Source of the DNA: an uncultured Flavobacteriaceae bacterium
GTDB taxonomy: Bacteria > Bacteroidota > Bacteroidia > Flavobacteriales > Flavobacteriaceae
Reading direction: 5' to 3'
Assembly (NCBI GenBank): GCA_947500575.1
Contig: CANMSI010000005.1
Location: 124,001 to 188,000, forward strand
DNA length: 64,000 nt
In this document: piece after piece, positions 26,327 to 34,970 of the stretch
Position numbering within the stretch: the first letter of the stretch is position 1
How the letters are laid out: each line of letters opens with the position of its first letter
Translations under genes and position numbers: made by a program
The notes under the pieces: generated by a model
The model's input: only the letters and a program-made list of their open reading frames with translations
Databases searched by the model: none
What the model was told of the DNA's origin: nothing

Positions 26327-26986
26327 ATGGATCAATTTACTCTCGCTCATAAAATAAATATTATAATTCATGTCTTTGCCGGATCTACTGCGCTAATAGT
26401 AGGCATACTCATTCTTATTGCAAAAAAAGGAAGGACACTGCATAGGCGTTTAGGACGAATTTTTCTTGTTCTTGTAGCGATCGTTATAGGCACCGGGCTT
26501 CTAGGTGTTTTTGCATTTGGGAGAAATAGCTTCTTAGTAGTACTGACTTTATTAAGTGCTTATTATGCATATTCTGGATATCGCATTTCCAAAACAAAAA
26601 AGAATGTTGTTCAACTCATTGATGTTTTTGTGGCACTTGTTTCGGTAAGTTCAGGAATCTATTTTATCTATTTCCTTAAATCGATTGGAATGATGTGGAG
26701 CCCTGTAACAATTTATGCCACTGTTGGCGCATTGTTTTTAATTGTTACTTATGATTTTTTAAGATATTTAATTCCTGCCAAGCGGTATAAAAATATTTGG
26801 CTTTATGAACATATCTATAAAATGATTGGTGCTTTTACAGCTTTATTTGCCGCATTTGTAGGAACGGTATTCCCTGACTATAAGCCCTACAGCCAGGTAT
26901 TGCCCTCTGTATTTGGAAGTCTGTTAGCTATTGGGTTTATGGTTTGGCAGTATAGAAAAGGAATGGCCAAAATAGGAAATAACTAA
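26327..26986 (+). CDS. DUF2306-like multi-pass membrane protein
   Basis: 219 residues with about six or seven hydrophobic helices. The first helix has KINIIIHVFAGSTALIVG, then HRRLGRIFLVL and a later WLYEHIYKMIGAFTALFAAF; the histidines and the HxxxG pattern resemble DUF2306 membrane proteins. The function is unknown; a heme or quinone association has been speculated for such proteins but cannot be judged here. It lies 111 bp after the AraC gene. The following stretch to 27136 is AT-rich and shows nothing I recognise. Confidence 0.65.
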   Translation: MDQFTLAHKINIIIHVFAGSTALIVGILILIAKKGRTLHRRLGRIFLVLVAIVIGTGLLGVFAFGRNSFLVVLTLLSAYYAYSGYRISKTKKNVVQLIDVFVALVSVSSGIYFIYFLKSIGMMWSPVTIYATVGALFLIVTYDFLRYLIPAKRYKNIWLYEHIYKMIGAFTALFAAFVGTVFPDYKPYSQVLPSVFGSLLAIGFMVWQYRKGMAKIGNN

Positions 26987-27136
26987 AAAAAAGAATTCCC
27001 AAAAAAAAAGCACAATCCTAGCTTCGCAATCACGGGGCACATGATTGAATCGCATAAGTAGACGTACTAAATTTTCAGGAATAACTTTAAAATTCCAATC
27101 TCCGCTTAGAGTCAGAATTCGGTTGCCAAAGCATAG

Positions 27137-27391
27137 TTATGCCACTTGTTGTTGGGTGGCTCTATGTCTTTTTTGATAAAGATGTTCAAGGGTATTATTG
27201 ATATCTTGTAACTCAGGAGTTAAAGCAGAAAGATTTCCACTTACATCCGTGGTTACTTCCTTAGCGCAATGCATGCACTTGTATTCTTTTATATGTAGTG
27301 TTACTTTTTTTGAAACAATGTAGCGATGTCCAAAAATACTGCAGCAAAAGCCACTTAGTCTTGAGCCATAGTTAGAAATTACTTTTTTCAT
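27137..27391 (-). CDS. Small zinc-ribbon-like protein (DUF1660-like)
   Basis: 84 residues. The pattern FCCSIFGHRY...YKCMHCAKE gives Cys-x3-FGH followed about 20 residues later by CxxC, resembling the short DUF1660 'prophage' zinc-binding proteins. The C-terminal half is helical (LTPELQDINNTLEHLYQKRH). No prophage genes lie nearby, and similar stand-alone genes seem common in Flavobacteriia. It is divergent from brnQ. An inverted repeat AAAGGT-tttggg-ACCTTT lies at 27416-27433, just upstream of its start. Confidence 0.6.
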   Translation of the reverse strand: MKKVISNYGSRLSGFCCSIFGHRYIVSKKVTLHIKEYKCMHCAKEVTTDVSGNLSALTPELQDINNTLEHLYQKRHRATQQQVA

Positions 27392-27530
27392 GCTTGTAGG
27401 TTTTAAACTGCACTGAAAGGTTTTGGGACCTTTAATGCAAACGATTTGGGTACTTTGGGTTACTCTTGCTTTGCTATTTAAACAAATGCTTTAACTATGA
27501 ACGTACGGTCCTTGCTTTTTATTGGGTGCA

Positions 27531-27582
27531 ATCGATATTTTTTACGATTTTTTCGATGAACGTATTTTTTCTCGATGAACGG
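27531..27582 (+). promoter_or_regulatory. Cluster of phased CGAT repeats upstream of brnQ
   Basis: CGAT cores start at 27533, 27545, 27554 and 27573 (steps of 12, 9 and 19 bp). The last two are CGATGAACG. The first and third are 21 bp apart with the middle one at 12/9, exactly as upstream of the S8 peptidase. The cluster ends about 27 bp before the brnQ -33 box, an activator-type position. Confidence 0.5.
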
Positions 27583-27607
27583 TGTTTTTTTTCTGACGAT
27601 ATTCATA

Positions 27608-27638
27608 TTTGCCATCACACCATTTTCACTTATCTTTC
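27608..27638 (+). promoter_or_regulatory. Promoter of brnQ
   Basis: TTTG (27608-27611), 19 bp, TATCTTTC (27631-27638): a near-consensus Bacteroidota promoter. The start would fall near 27644, leaving a leader of about 11 bases before the ATG at 27655. This supports the inner start codon over the long upstream frame. Confidence 0.65.
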
Positions 27639-27654
27639 CAATCAATTTAGTAAA

Positions 27655-28956
27655 ATGCAAAACCGAAAAGAAACCCTTGTTACCGCCTTTGCTTTGTTTT
27701 CACTTTTCTTTGGTGCAGGAAATTTATTGCTGCCACCTCTTTTAGGTTATAATGCTGGTGAAGCTTGGGGATGGGTTACCTTAGGTTTTATAATTACCGC
27801 TGTAGTGATTCCAATTTTAGGAATCTTGGCTCATGCCAAATTGCAGGGCACTATGTTCGACTTTGGGAAAAAGGTATCTCCTTTGTTTAGTACAATCTAT
27901 TGTATCATTGTATACCTCATTTCTATTACGATTCCGTCACCAAGAACAGCATCGGCCACTCATGAAATTGCAATACACCCAACTTTTGGAACAAGTCCTT
28001 TATTAACTAGTAGCATTTATTTTGCATTGGTTCTTGTTTTTGTTTTGAATAGAACAAAGATTTTAAATTTCATTGGAAAATTTCTAACTCCTTTCATTGT
28101 GCTTATTTTATGTATGGTAATTGGGATTGGATTGTTTTCAAATGAGATGACCATGAATACTTCCATTTTTAAAGCCCCTATTGTAGATGGAATATTGGAA
28201 GGATATCAAACGTTTGATGCTATTGGAGCTGTGGTAGTAGGGGCTGTTATAATTATTTCTTTAAACCTAAGAGGGCATACTTCATTTGAAGCCAAAAAAG
28301 AAATAATTACCAAATCTGGAATTATTGCTGGCAGTGGTCTATTTATAATTTATGCCGGTTTAATTGCAGTAGGAGCGTTTTTTGGAGCAGATATTTTTGT
28401 TGATCAAGAATTGAGTAGCGATATGCAAAGAGCTTCGCTTCTTAGGGGTATTAGCATAGCTTCCTTGGGAACCTTTGGCAATAGCGTATTGAGTGTTCTC
28501 ATTTCGCTGGCTTGTTTTACAACGGCCGTTGGCATTATCACAGGAACAGCAGATTATTTTAAAGGCCTGTTTAAAGGGTCTCAATTGGCCTATGTGCTAA
28601 CAGGAATTATTGGTTGTGCCATTGGTATTCTAGTAGGGCAATTAGACTTTCATTCCATTATTGTCATTGCCATTCCCGCCTTAATGATCATTTATCCCAT
28701 TACCATTGTATTGATCCTATTAAATGTGGTTCCAAATAACTATGCATCTTCCTTTGTTTTTAGAGCAGTAGTCATTACTACCATTCTATTTAGTATTCCA
28801 GATTTTCTTGGAAGTCTAGGATGGGGAACAGACATAGCTCCCATTCAAAAGTATATTCCTTTAAGTGAATATAGTATGGGGTGGGTATTGCCTGCTTTGG
28901 TGGTTTTTATCCTTGCTAATCTAAAAAGTGGATTCCGATCCGTGCAAAAGATCTAA
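27655..28956 (+). CDS. brnQ: Branched-chain amino-acid carrier BrnQ (LIVCS family)
   Basis: 433 residues from the inner ATG. The frame is open from 27466, but the first 63 codons lie over the promoter and repeats and do not look like protein. The family N-terminus TAFALFSLFFGAGNLLLPP is clear, followed by about 12 membrane helices. BrnQ carriers import leucine, isoleucine and valine with Na+ or H+. It has its own promoter and a CGAT repeat cluster upstream, shared with two exported protease genes, suggesting joint control of proteolysis and amino-acid uptake. Confidence 0.93.
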   Translation: MQNRKETLVTAFALFSLFFGAGNLLLPPLLGYNAGEAWGWVTLGFIITAVVIPILGILAHAKLQGTMFDFGKKVSPLFSTIYCIIVYLISITIPSPRTASATHEIAIHPTFGTSPLLTSSIYFALVLVFVLNRTKILNFIGKFLTPFIVLILCMVIGIGLFSNEMTMNTSIFKAPIVDGILEGYQTFDAIGAVVVGAVIIISLNLRGHTSFEAKKEIITKSGIIAGSGLFIIYAGLIAVGAFFGADIFVDQELSSDMQRASLLRGISIASLGTFGNSVLSVLISLACFTTAVGIITGTADYFKGLFKGSQLAYVLTGIIGCAIGILVGQLDFHSIIVIAIPALMIIYPITIVLILLNVVPNNYASSFVFRAVVITTILFSIPDFLGSLGWGTDIAPIQKYIPLSEYSMGWVLPALVVFILANLKSGFRSVQKI

Positions 28957-28979
28957 AAAAGAAACTATCAAGCTTGGCT

Positions 28980-30272
28980 CTATTTCGCCATTAAATCTTC
29001 TATTTCGTCTACTTCAATAGGAATGTTTTGCATTAAATTAAAAGGAACCCCATTTTCCTGAATAACCACATCATCTTCAATACGAATTCCCATTTGTTCC
29101 TTTGGAATATAGATTCCTGGTTCTACCGTAAATACCATTCCGGCTTTCATAGGCGTTTTTAATGCTCCATAATCGTGCGTGTCCAAACCAATATGATGAC
29201 TTGTGCCATGCATAAAATACTTTTTATAAGCAGGCCAATCCTTGGATTCGTTTTGCACATCGGCCTTATCTAGTAATTTCAAATCCAACAGTTCGGAAGT
29301 CATTATCTTGCCCACCTCTTTATGATAGTCTGCCCATAAAGTTCCTGGCAGAAGCATTTTAGTAGCTTCATCTTTCACTTTTAAAACGGCATTATATACT
29401 GCTTTTTGCCTGTCCGTAAATTTCCCGTTTACAGGAATTGTTCGCGTCATATCACTGGAATAGTTAGCATATTCCGCCGCCACATCCATCAATAACAAAT
29501 CGCCATCTTTACACTGAAGGTTGTTCTGAATGTAGTGCAACACATTGGCATTGGATCCAGAGGCAATAATGGGCGTGTACGCAAATCCTTTGGATCGATT
29601 TCTAACAAATTCGTGTAAATACTCTGCTTCTATTTCATATTCCCATACGCCTGGTTGTACAAAATTTAAAATACGTCTAAATCCTTTTTCAGTAATATCA
29701 CAGGCCTTTTGCATCAAAGCAATTTCTTGAGGTTCTTTTACTCCTCTTATATCTTGAAGAATTGGGTTGCTTTTTGCCCAACGGTGTGCCGGAAACTTTG
29801 CTTTACAGTCTAAAATAAAACGATCTTCTCTTGTCTGCGTTTCTACCGCTTGCCTATAATGTTCATTGGTATTAAAGTAAACTGTATCTGCTTCTGTCAT
29901 GAGATCAAAAAAGATCTTTTCAAATTCAGAATGCCAATACACCGTTTGAATCCCAGAAACTGCTGTGGCTTTTTCTTTCGTTAATTTTTCTCCCTCCCAT
30001 ACGGCTATATGTTCATTTGTTTCTCTGACAAATAAAAGCTCTTTGTGTTTTTCATTTAAGGCATTTGGAAAAAGAACAAGAATTGTTTCTTCTTGGTCTG
30101 CACCACTCAGATAAAAAATATCACTATGCTGTTCAAAAGGCATGGTACTATCTGCGCTAATAGGATAGATGTCATTAGAATTGAAAACCGCTACACTCTT
30201 AGGCTGCATTTGTGCCGTAAATTTCTTACGATTGCTGATAAACAATTGGGAATCTATGGGATGGTATTTCAT
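28980..30272 (-). CDS. pepP: Xaa-Pro aminopeptidase P family (M24B)
   Basis: 430 residues. An N-terminal creatinase-like domain is followed by a pita-bread M24 catalytic domain. Metal ligands fit LLMDVAAEYANYSSDMTR (two Asp), HGTSHHIGLDTHD (His), EPGIYIP (Glu) and IRIEDDVV (Glu). It removes N-terminal residues ahead of proline in the cytosol. It is convergent with brnQ (23-bp gap). Its own upstream gap (30273-30362) is mostly the terminator of the next gene, so its promoter overlaps that region. Confidence 0.92.
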   Translation of the reverse strand: MKYHPIDSQLFISNRKKFTAQMQPKSVAVFNSNDIYPISADSTMPFEQHSDIFYLSGADQEETILVLFPNALNEKHKELLFVRETNEHIAVWEGEKLTKEKATAVSGIQTVYWHSEFEKIFFDLMTEADTVYFNTNEHYRQAVETQTREDRFILDCKAKFPAHRWAKSNPILQDIRGVKEPQEIALMQKACDITEKGFRRILNFVQPGVWEYEIEAEYLHEFVRNRSKGFAYTPIIASGSNANVLHYIQNNLQCKDGDLLLMDVAAEYANYSSDMTRTIPVNGKFTDRQKAVYNAVLKVKDEATKMLLPGTLWADYHKEVGKIMTSELLDLKLLDKADVQNESKDWPAYKKYFMHGTSHHIGLDTHDYGALKTPMKAGMVFTVEPGIYIPKEQMGIRIEDDVVIQENGVPFNLMQNIPIEVDEIEDLMAK

Positions 30273-30312
30273 GCTATTTCTATTTCTTCAAAAATAGCAA
30301 TTTAAGGGCAAT

Positions 30313-30341
30313 AAAAAAGAGGACTCCAATGGAGCCCTCTT
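30313..30341 (-). terminator. Terminator after the Gly-rich protein gene
   Basis: On the minus strand AAGAGGGCTCC-att-GGAGTCCTCTT followed by a T run. It ends the 30363 gene transcript ahead of pepP. Confidence 0.8.
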
Positions 30342-30362
30342 CCTAATAAAAAGTCTGGTTGA

Positions 30363-30689
30363 CTATTTAGAAATAGCTTTTTTAACGGCTCCAATAATGG
30401 CCATTACAACACCGCCTCCAACTCCTCCGCCGGCAACACTACCGAGGATACTGGACATGTCCATGCCTCCAACAACTGCTTCCGTTGCTGCGGTAGCATC
30501 GGTTCCTGTCGCTGCTGCACCTCCTAAGCCTAGCATTCCAATAAGTTGACCACCAAGGCCTCCTCCTAAAATTCCGGCAATAGAATTTCCAACAGTTCCT
30601 AAAGACAAGTTTTTCAATAATTTCCCAGCCACATTACCTCCTAAGGCACCAGTGACAAGTTGAATAATTAACGGTAAATACTCTTCCAT
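30363..30689 (-). CDS. Small Gly/Ala-rich hydrophobic protein
   Basis: 108 residues, very rich in Gly, Ala, Leu and Ile (GGNVAGKLLKNLSLGTVGNS, GILGGGLGGQLIGMLGLGG, then GGGVGGGVVMAIIGAVKKA). The glycine spacing resembles glycine-zipper membrane-associated segments. There is no signal peptide. Similar short proteins are widespread and unassigned. It is a single-gene unit with its own terminator. Confidence 0.65.
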   Translation of the reverse strand: MEEYLPLIIQLVTGALGGNVAGKLLKNLSLGTVGNSIAGILGGGLGGQLIGMLGLGGAAATGTDATAATEAVVGGMDMSSILGSVAGGGVGGGVVMAIIGAVKKAISK

Positions 30690-30871
30690 TGTAATTAGTT
30701 TAGTTGATTATATAACAATAAATTAACAAAAATTTAGTCTAATACGCAATTTTAAGCTTCCAAATATTTGATTATGAGAAAAATTGAGCTTGTTTTTAGC
30801 ATATTTTTGAAAGTTTTGCATGGGCCTTACAATTTCATAACTTCACCAAGCAAATTCAAATAAAACCACCT

Positions 30872-33733
30872 ATGAAACGCCTTTTTTTTACAGTATGTCT
30901 TGTGTGTTACTCCTTAAACGCGCTTGCACAGCAAATAGCAACAGCCCCTGAAGCAGTTACCGATGCCATTGAGCAAAAAACGCAAATGGAACAAAATTCA
31001 ATCGTAAAGAATATTCCATTTAAAAATATTGGTCCTACGGTAATGAGTGGTAGGGTGGTAGATGTGGATGTAAACCCGCAGAACCCAAATGAATTTTATG
31101 TTGGATATGCATCTGGAGGCTTATGGCATACTAAAAATAATGGTACTTCTTTTGTACCCATTTTAGACAGTTCTGAAACGCAAAATGTAGGAGATATCGC
31201 GGTTGATTGGAGCACTGGAACCATTTGGGTGGGAACAGGGGAAAATAATTCATCGCGATCTTCATATGCCGGAATTGGAATTTTAAAATCTACAGACCAG
31301 GGAGAAACATGGAAAAATATGGGATTGGCAGACTCGCACCACATTGGCCGTATTCTTATTAACCCATCCAATCCAAATGAAGTAGTGGTAGGTGTTACTG
31401 GACACTTATATACTCCTAATGAAGCACGTGGTGTTTATAAAACTACAGATGGTGGTCTTACGTGGTCCAAGACCTTATTTGTGAGCAATAGTTCAGGGAT
31501 TATCGACTTGGCGATGGCACCTAATAACTTCAACATTCAGTATGCGGCGGCATGGGAAAAGGATAGAAAAGCTTGGAATTTTACTGGAAACGGATCTGGT
31601 TCTGGAATTTATAAAAGTACTGATGGAGGGAATAGTTGGAATTTAATTTCTAATACTCAAAACGGTTTCCCAACTGGGGAAGGCGTAGGAAGAATAGGTT
31701 TGGCTGTTTTTGATGAAAACACCGTTTATGCAGTACACGATAGCCAGTTTAGAAGAGCGCAGACGGCTCCAAGCAAAAAAAAATCTGATGCCTTGGTGAA
31801 AGACGACTTTAAAGAAATGGATGCGGGTAGTTTTTTAAAGTTGGATGATAAAAAGTTAAACGCCTATCTAAAAACGAATGGCTTCCAAGAAAAATATAGA
31901 GCGGCGAATGTAAAGCAAATGGTGCGGAGCGGTGTTGCCAAACCATCAGATCTAGCTTCGTATTTGGAGAATGCAAATTCGCTTTTGTTTGACACTCCCG
32001 TAGTGGGTGCCGAAGTATATCGAAGCGATAATGCCGGAGGTTCATGGAAAAAAATGAACTCGGATTATATAGATGATTTATTCTATAGTTATGGCTACTA
32101 TTTTGCTCAAATCAGGGTAGATCCCAGCAATAAGGAAAAAATATACCTTGCCGGTGTTCCTCTGATCAAATCAGAAGACGGTGGTAAGACCTATACCTCT
32201 ATCAGTAAGGAAAATGTGCACGCGGATCATCATGCACTCTGGATTCATCCAAAAAATCCAGGTCATTTAATCAATGGAAATGATGGGGGTATCAATATCT
32301 CTTACGATGATGGAGCGCATTGGATAAAAAATAACTCCCCTTCGGTAGGGCAGTTTTACTATATCAATGTAGATAATGAAGAGCCTTATAATGTATATGG
32401 TGGGTTGCAAGATAATGGTGTTTGGAAAGGAGCACATACGGCCACGGAAAATAGCCGTTGGCATCAAACGGGCCAATATCCATGGAAGTCCATTTTAGGA
32501 GGAGACGGCATGCAGGTGCAGATAGATAATAGAAATCACAATACGGTGTATACAGGCTATCAATTTGGTAATTACTTTAGATTGGAATTGGATACCCAAA
32601 AAAGAACTTACATACAGCCTAAGCACGAATTGGGTGAGACACCTTATCGTTTTAACTGGCAAACTCCCATTCTTTTATCTCCGCACAACCAAGACATTCT
32701 CTATTTAGGAGGCAATAAATTGCATAGATCTTTTAATAAAGGAGACGATTGGGAGGCTATTTCTGATGATCTTACCAGAGGAGGGAAACAAGGAAATGTT
32801 GCTTATGGAACGTTGACTACCATTTCTGAATCTCCTTTTAAATTTGGTATTATTTATACAGGTAGTGATGATGGCATGATTCAAGTAACAAAAAATGGCG
32901 GCGGTAGTTGGAAAGAAATTGGACAAAATATTGACCTAAATCTGACAGATCTTTGGGTAAGTAGGGTAGCTGCTTCCAAACACAAGAAAGAACGTGTATA
33001 TATAAGTTTAAATGGTTATAGAAATGATAACTTCACTCCTTACATCTACATGAGTAACGATTATGGGGTTACATGGAAGAGTATCGCTGCTAACATTCCT
33101 GCTTCCCCCGTCAACGTAGTTTTGGAAGACCCCTCTAATGAAAATTTATTATTTGCAGGTACAGACAATGGCGTCTATGTTTCTTTTAATCAAGGAGGTT
33201 CCTGGGAGGTATTTCAAAATGGAATCCCGAATGTAGCCGTTCATGATTTGGTAATTCAGCCAAAAGCCAAGCATCTTTTAGTAGGTACTCATGGAAGAAG
33301 TATTTATACCACCAGTATTGCTCATTTACAACAAATGACTCCGGAAGGGATGACAGAAGACCTTGTTCTGTTTCCAATAGACAATGTGAAACACTCCAGA
33401 CGATGGGGCAATGCATTTAGCAGTTGGTCCAAACCAAATACACCGGGAATTGACGTTTCCTTTTATGTGAATACCGCCCAAAATTGTGTTGTAAAAGTAA
33501 GCACCTTAGATGGCATTGAAGTGAGTTTCCTGGAAATGCAAGCGAGCAAAGGTTTTAACATTGCATCCTACGATTTGGCTTTTTCTAAAAAGGGAAAATT
33601 AGCCTATCTAAAAAAGAATAAAAAAGAACTAAAGGAGGCCAAGGATGGTAAAACCTATCTACCTAAAGGGGGGTATGTAATTGAGTTATTTTCCAATGGA
33701 AAGAAGACGTCTCAAGAGTTCGAAATTGAGTAA
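30872..33733 (+). CDS. Exported BNR/VPS10-type beta-propeller protein (glycosyl-hydrolase-like)
   Basis: 953 residues with a signal peptide (MKRLFFTVCLVCYSLNALAQ). At least ten Asp-box (BNR) motifs of the form S-x-D-x-G-x-(S/T)-W are visible, e.g. STDQGETWKN, TTDGGLTWSK, STDGGNSWNL, SEDGGKTYTS, SYDDGAHWIK, SNDYGVTWKS and SFNQGGSWEV, consistent with one or two propellers of the sortilin/VPS10 type. There is no T9SS domain; the C-terminal 130 residues look like a beta-sandwich. Such proteins are often labelled 'glycosyl hydrolase', but no catalytic residues are identifiable. Single gene. Confidence 0.85.
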   Translation: MKRLFFTVCLVCYSLNALAQQIATAPEAVTDAIEQKTQMEQNSIVKNIPFKNIGPTVMSGRVVDVDVNPQNPNEFYVGYASGGLWHTKNNGTSFVPILDSSETQNVGDIAVDWSTGTIWVGTGENNSSRSSYAGIGILKSTDQGETWKNMGLADSHHIGRILINPSNPNEVVVGVTGHLYTPNEARGVYKTTDGGLTWSKTLFVSNSSGIIDLAMAPNNFNIQYAAAWEKDRKAWNFTGNGSGSGIYKSTDGGNSWNLISNTQNGFPTGEGVGRIGLAVFDENTVYAVHDSQFRRAQTAPSKKKSDALVKDDFKEMDAGSFLKLDDKKLNAYLKTNGFQEKYRAANVKQMVRSGVAKPSDLASYLENANSLLFDTPVVGAEVYRSDNAGGSWKKMNSDYIDDLFYSYGYYFAQIRVDPSNKEKIYLAGVPLIKSEDGGKTYTSISKENVHADHHALWIHPKNPGHLINGNDGGINISYDDGAHWIKNNSPSVGQFYYINVDNEEPYNVYGGLQDNGVWKGAHTATENSRWHQTGQYPWKSILGGDGMQVQIDNRNHNTVYTGYQFGNYFRLELDTQKRTYIQPKHELGETPYRFNWQTPILLSPHNQDILYLGGNKLHRSFNKGDDWEAISDDLTRGGKQGNVAYGTLTTISESPFKFGIIYTGSDDGMIQVTKNGGGSWKEIGQNIDLNLTDLWVSRVAASKHKKERVYISLNGYRNDNFTPYIYMSNDYGVTWKSIAANIPASPVNVVLEDPSNENLLFAGTDNGVYVSFNQGGSWEVFQNGIPNVAVHDLVIQPKAKHLLVGTHGRSIYTTSIAHLQQMTPEGMTEDLVLFPIDNVKHSRRWGNAFSSWSKPNTPGIDVSFYVNTAQNCVVKVSTLDGIEVSFLEMQASKGFNIASYDLAFSKKGKLAYLKKNKKELKEAKDGKTYLPKGGYVIELFSNGKKTSQEFEIE

Positions 33734-33765
33734 TTCTTTTCCTTAAAACTCGTGAATCTTTTAAA

Positions 33766-33799
33766 AACCTTGAACCGACTCACTAGTCGGTTTTAGGTT
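33766..33799. repeat. Hairpin/operator-like inverted repeat between convergent genes
   Basis: AACCGACT-cact-AGTCGGTT (33773-33792), extended by AACCT/AGGTT arms. It could terminate the BNR-protein transcript, but the T run is short. The core also resembles TetR-family operators. Confidence 0.5.
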
Positions 33800-33830
33800 C
33801 TTATGGGTTTGTTCTCACAGTCCAAGCGTA

Positions 33831-33857
33831 TCGATTTTGATGGGTATTTTATCGATT
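33831..33857 (+). promoter_or_regulatory. Phased TCGATT repeat pair without an adjacent gene start
   Basis: TCGATT at 33831 and 33852, cores 21 bp apart, matching the spacing of the outer cores in the sites upstream of the S8 peptidase and brnQ. Here both flanking genes end toward the site, so its target is unclear. Confidence 0.35.
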
Positions 33858-33895
33858 AACGTCCTATTTGTAGTGATTTACACCTTCAATAGTGT

Positions 33896-33921
33896 TTTTA
33901 CAAACCATATGGTTTGTAAAA
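33896..33921. repeat. 26-bp perfect palindrome
   Basis: Two 13-base arms (TTTTACAAACCAT and its complement) meet without a spacer. This is operator-like (TetR type) rather than terminator-like. It lies in the same 256-bp gene-free gap between convergent genes as the other inverted repeat and the TCGATT pair. Confidence 0.7.
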
Positions 33922-33989
33922 CTTTCCTTTTTTGATCTCAAAAGAAACCCTTTTAAGCAATATCCTGATAAAAATTCTTGAGATTTCAA

Positions 33990-34970
33990 TTATTTCCCCA
34001 TATGAAAAAGGGCATCACCTTGGTTCACTACTGCTTGGTGATTAATGCAAAATATATGACCGTTATAAGGGGCTTTTATGGTCTTATTTCGCTTGGCCGA
34101 AGTATCCGTAATTAATCCTAATATCTGTCCTTTATCTACGGAACTACCATTCGTAATTTTTGGTATAAACATTCCAGCAGTAGGTGCTCGTAACCACCTT
34201 CGATCATTCAGATGAATGGTTCTTGTTTGTTCTGCATAGTTATTTGTATTCGTAGTAGCTATCATTTTGAAGTGCTCCAGAATATTTAAAATACCCTGCA
34301 TCCCTTCTTTTAGAGCATAATCATCAAAACGCATGCTCTCTCCTGCTTCGTATACAATGGTAGGTTTTCCCATTTTATAAGCAGCATTTCTAAACGATCC
34401 TTTGATTAATTTGGAAGAAAAAGAAAAAGGAGCATTGAAAATTTCTGCCAATTCCTTGCTTTTTATATCCTCGCCGGTATACCTGGCCTGAGGGAAATTA
34501 TGACGTTGGGCACTGCCTGTGTGCAAATCAATACCTAAATCAATTTGAGGTAAAATCTCTGAGGTATAATGATAGGCCATTCTACTAGCCATAGAACCCG
34601 TTCTAGTGCCAGGAAAACTTCTATTTACATCTTTTCCATCAGGAACATCGCGCGAAAAATGAATGAACCCAAACACATTGAGCAAAGGCACAACAATTAC
34701 TGCGCCTTTTTTAACCTTAAATCGTTTCTCTTGAAGCATTCTACGAACAATCTCAATGCCATTAATTTCGTCGCCATGAAGACCGGCCTGAATCAGCAGT
34801 GTAGGCCCTGGTTTTTTAGCATTAAAAACGTGTACAGGAATATCAATTAACGTACCAGTAGGAAGTCGATCAATATTAATATGCAATAATTTATCCTCTC
34901 CCGGCGATACTTTTTCGCCTCTAATAGTAATGTCTTTATTTTCTTCTTCGAGCTCCATTTTTTTCAACAA
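33990..34970 (-). CDS. Succinylglutamate desuccinylase/aspartoacylase family protein
   Basis: 326 residues. M14-like zinc motifs are QAGLHGDEINGIE (HxxE), GIDLHTGSAQRHNFPQARY (second His) and TIVYEAGESMRFDD (catalytic Glu). The C-terminal 90 residues form a lipoyl-like/barrel segment common in this family. It likely removes an acyl or glutamyl-type group from an amino-acid conjugate. The start overlaps the end of the RimK-family gene (34936) by 35 bases, or 23 if the inner Met at 34958 is used, indicating a coupled pair. Confidence 0.88.
   Translation of the reverse strand: MLKKMELEEENKDITIRGEKVSPGEDKLLHINIDRLPTGTLIDIPVHVFNAKKPGPTLLIQAGLHGDEINGIEIVRRMLQEKRFKVKKGAVIVVPLLNVFGFIHFSRDVPDGKDVNRSFPGTRTGSMASRMAYHYTSEILPQIDLGIDLHTGSAQRHNFPQARYTGEDIKSKELAEIFNAPFSFSSKLIKGSFRNAAYKMGKPTIVYEAGESMRFDDYALKEGMQGILNILEHFKMIATTNTNNYAEQTRTIHLNDRRWLRAPTAGMFIPKITNGSSVDKGQILGLITDTSAKRNKTIKAPYNGHIFCINHQAVVNQGDALFHMGK

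Noticed and set aside
27466-27654. Upstream extension of brnQ by 63 codons
   Set aside because: The family N-terminus begins at the inner ATG, and the extension overlaps the CGAT repeats and a well-placed promoter.
33766-33799. Strong Rho-independent terminator
   Set aside because: The hairpin is good but lacks a proper T run, so I list it as an inverted repeat with terminator as one possibility.
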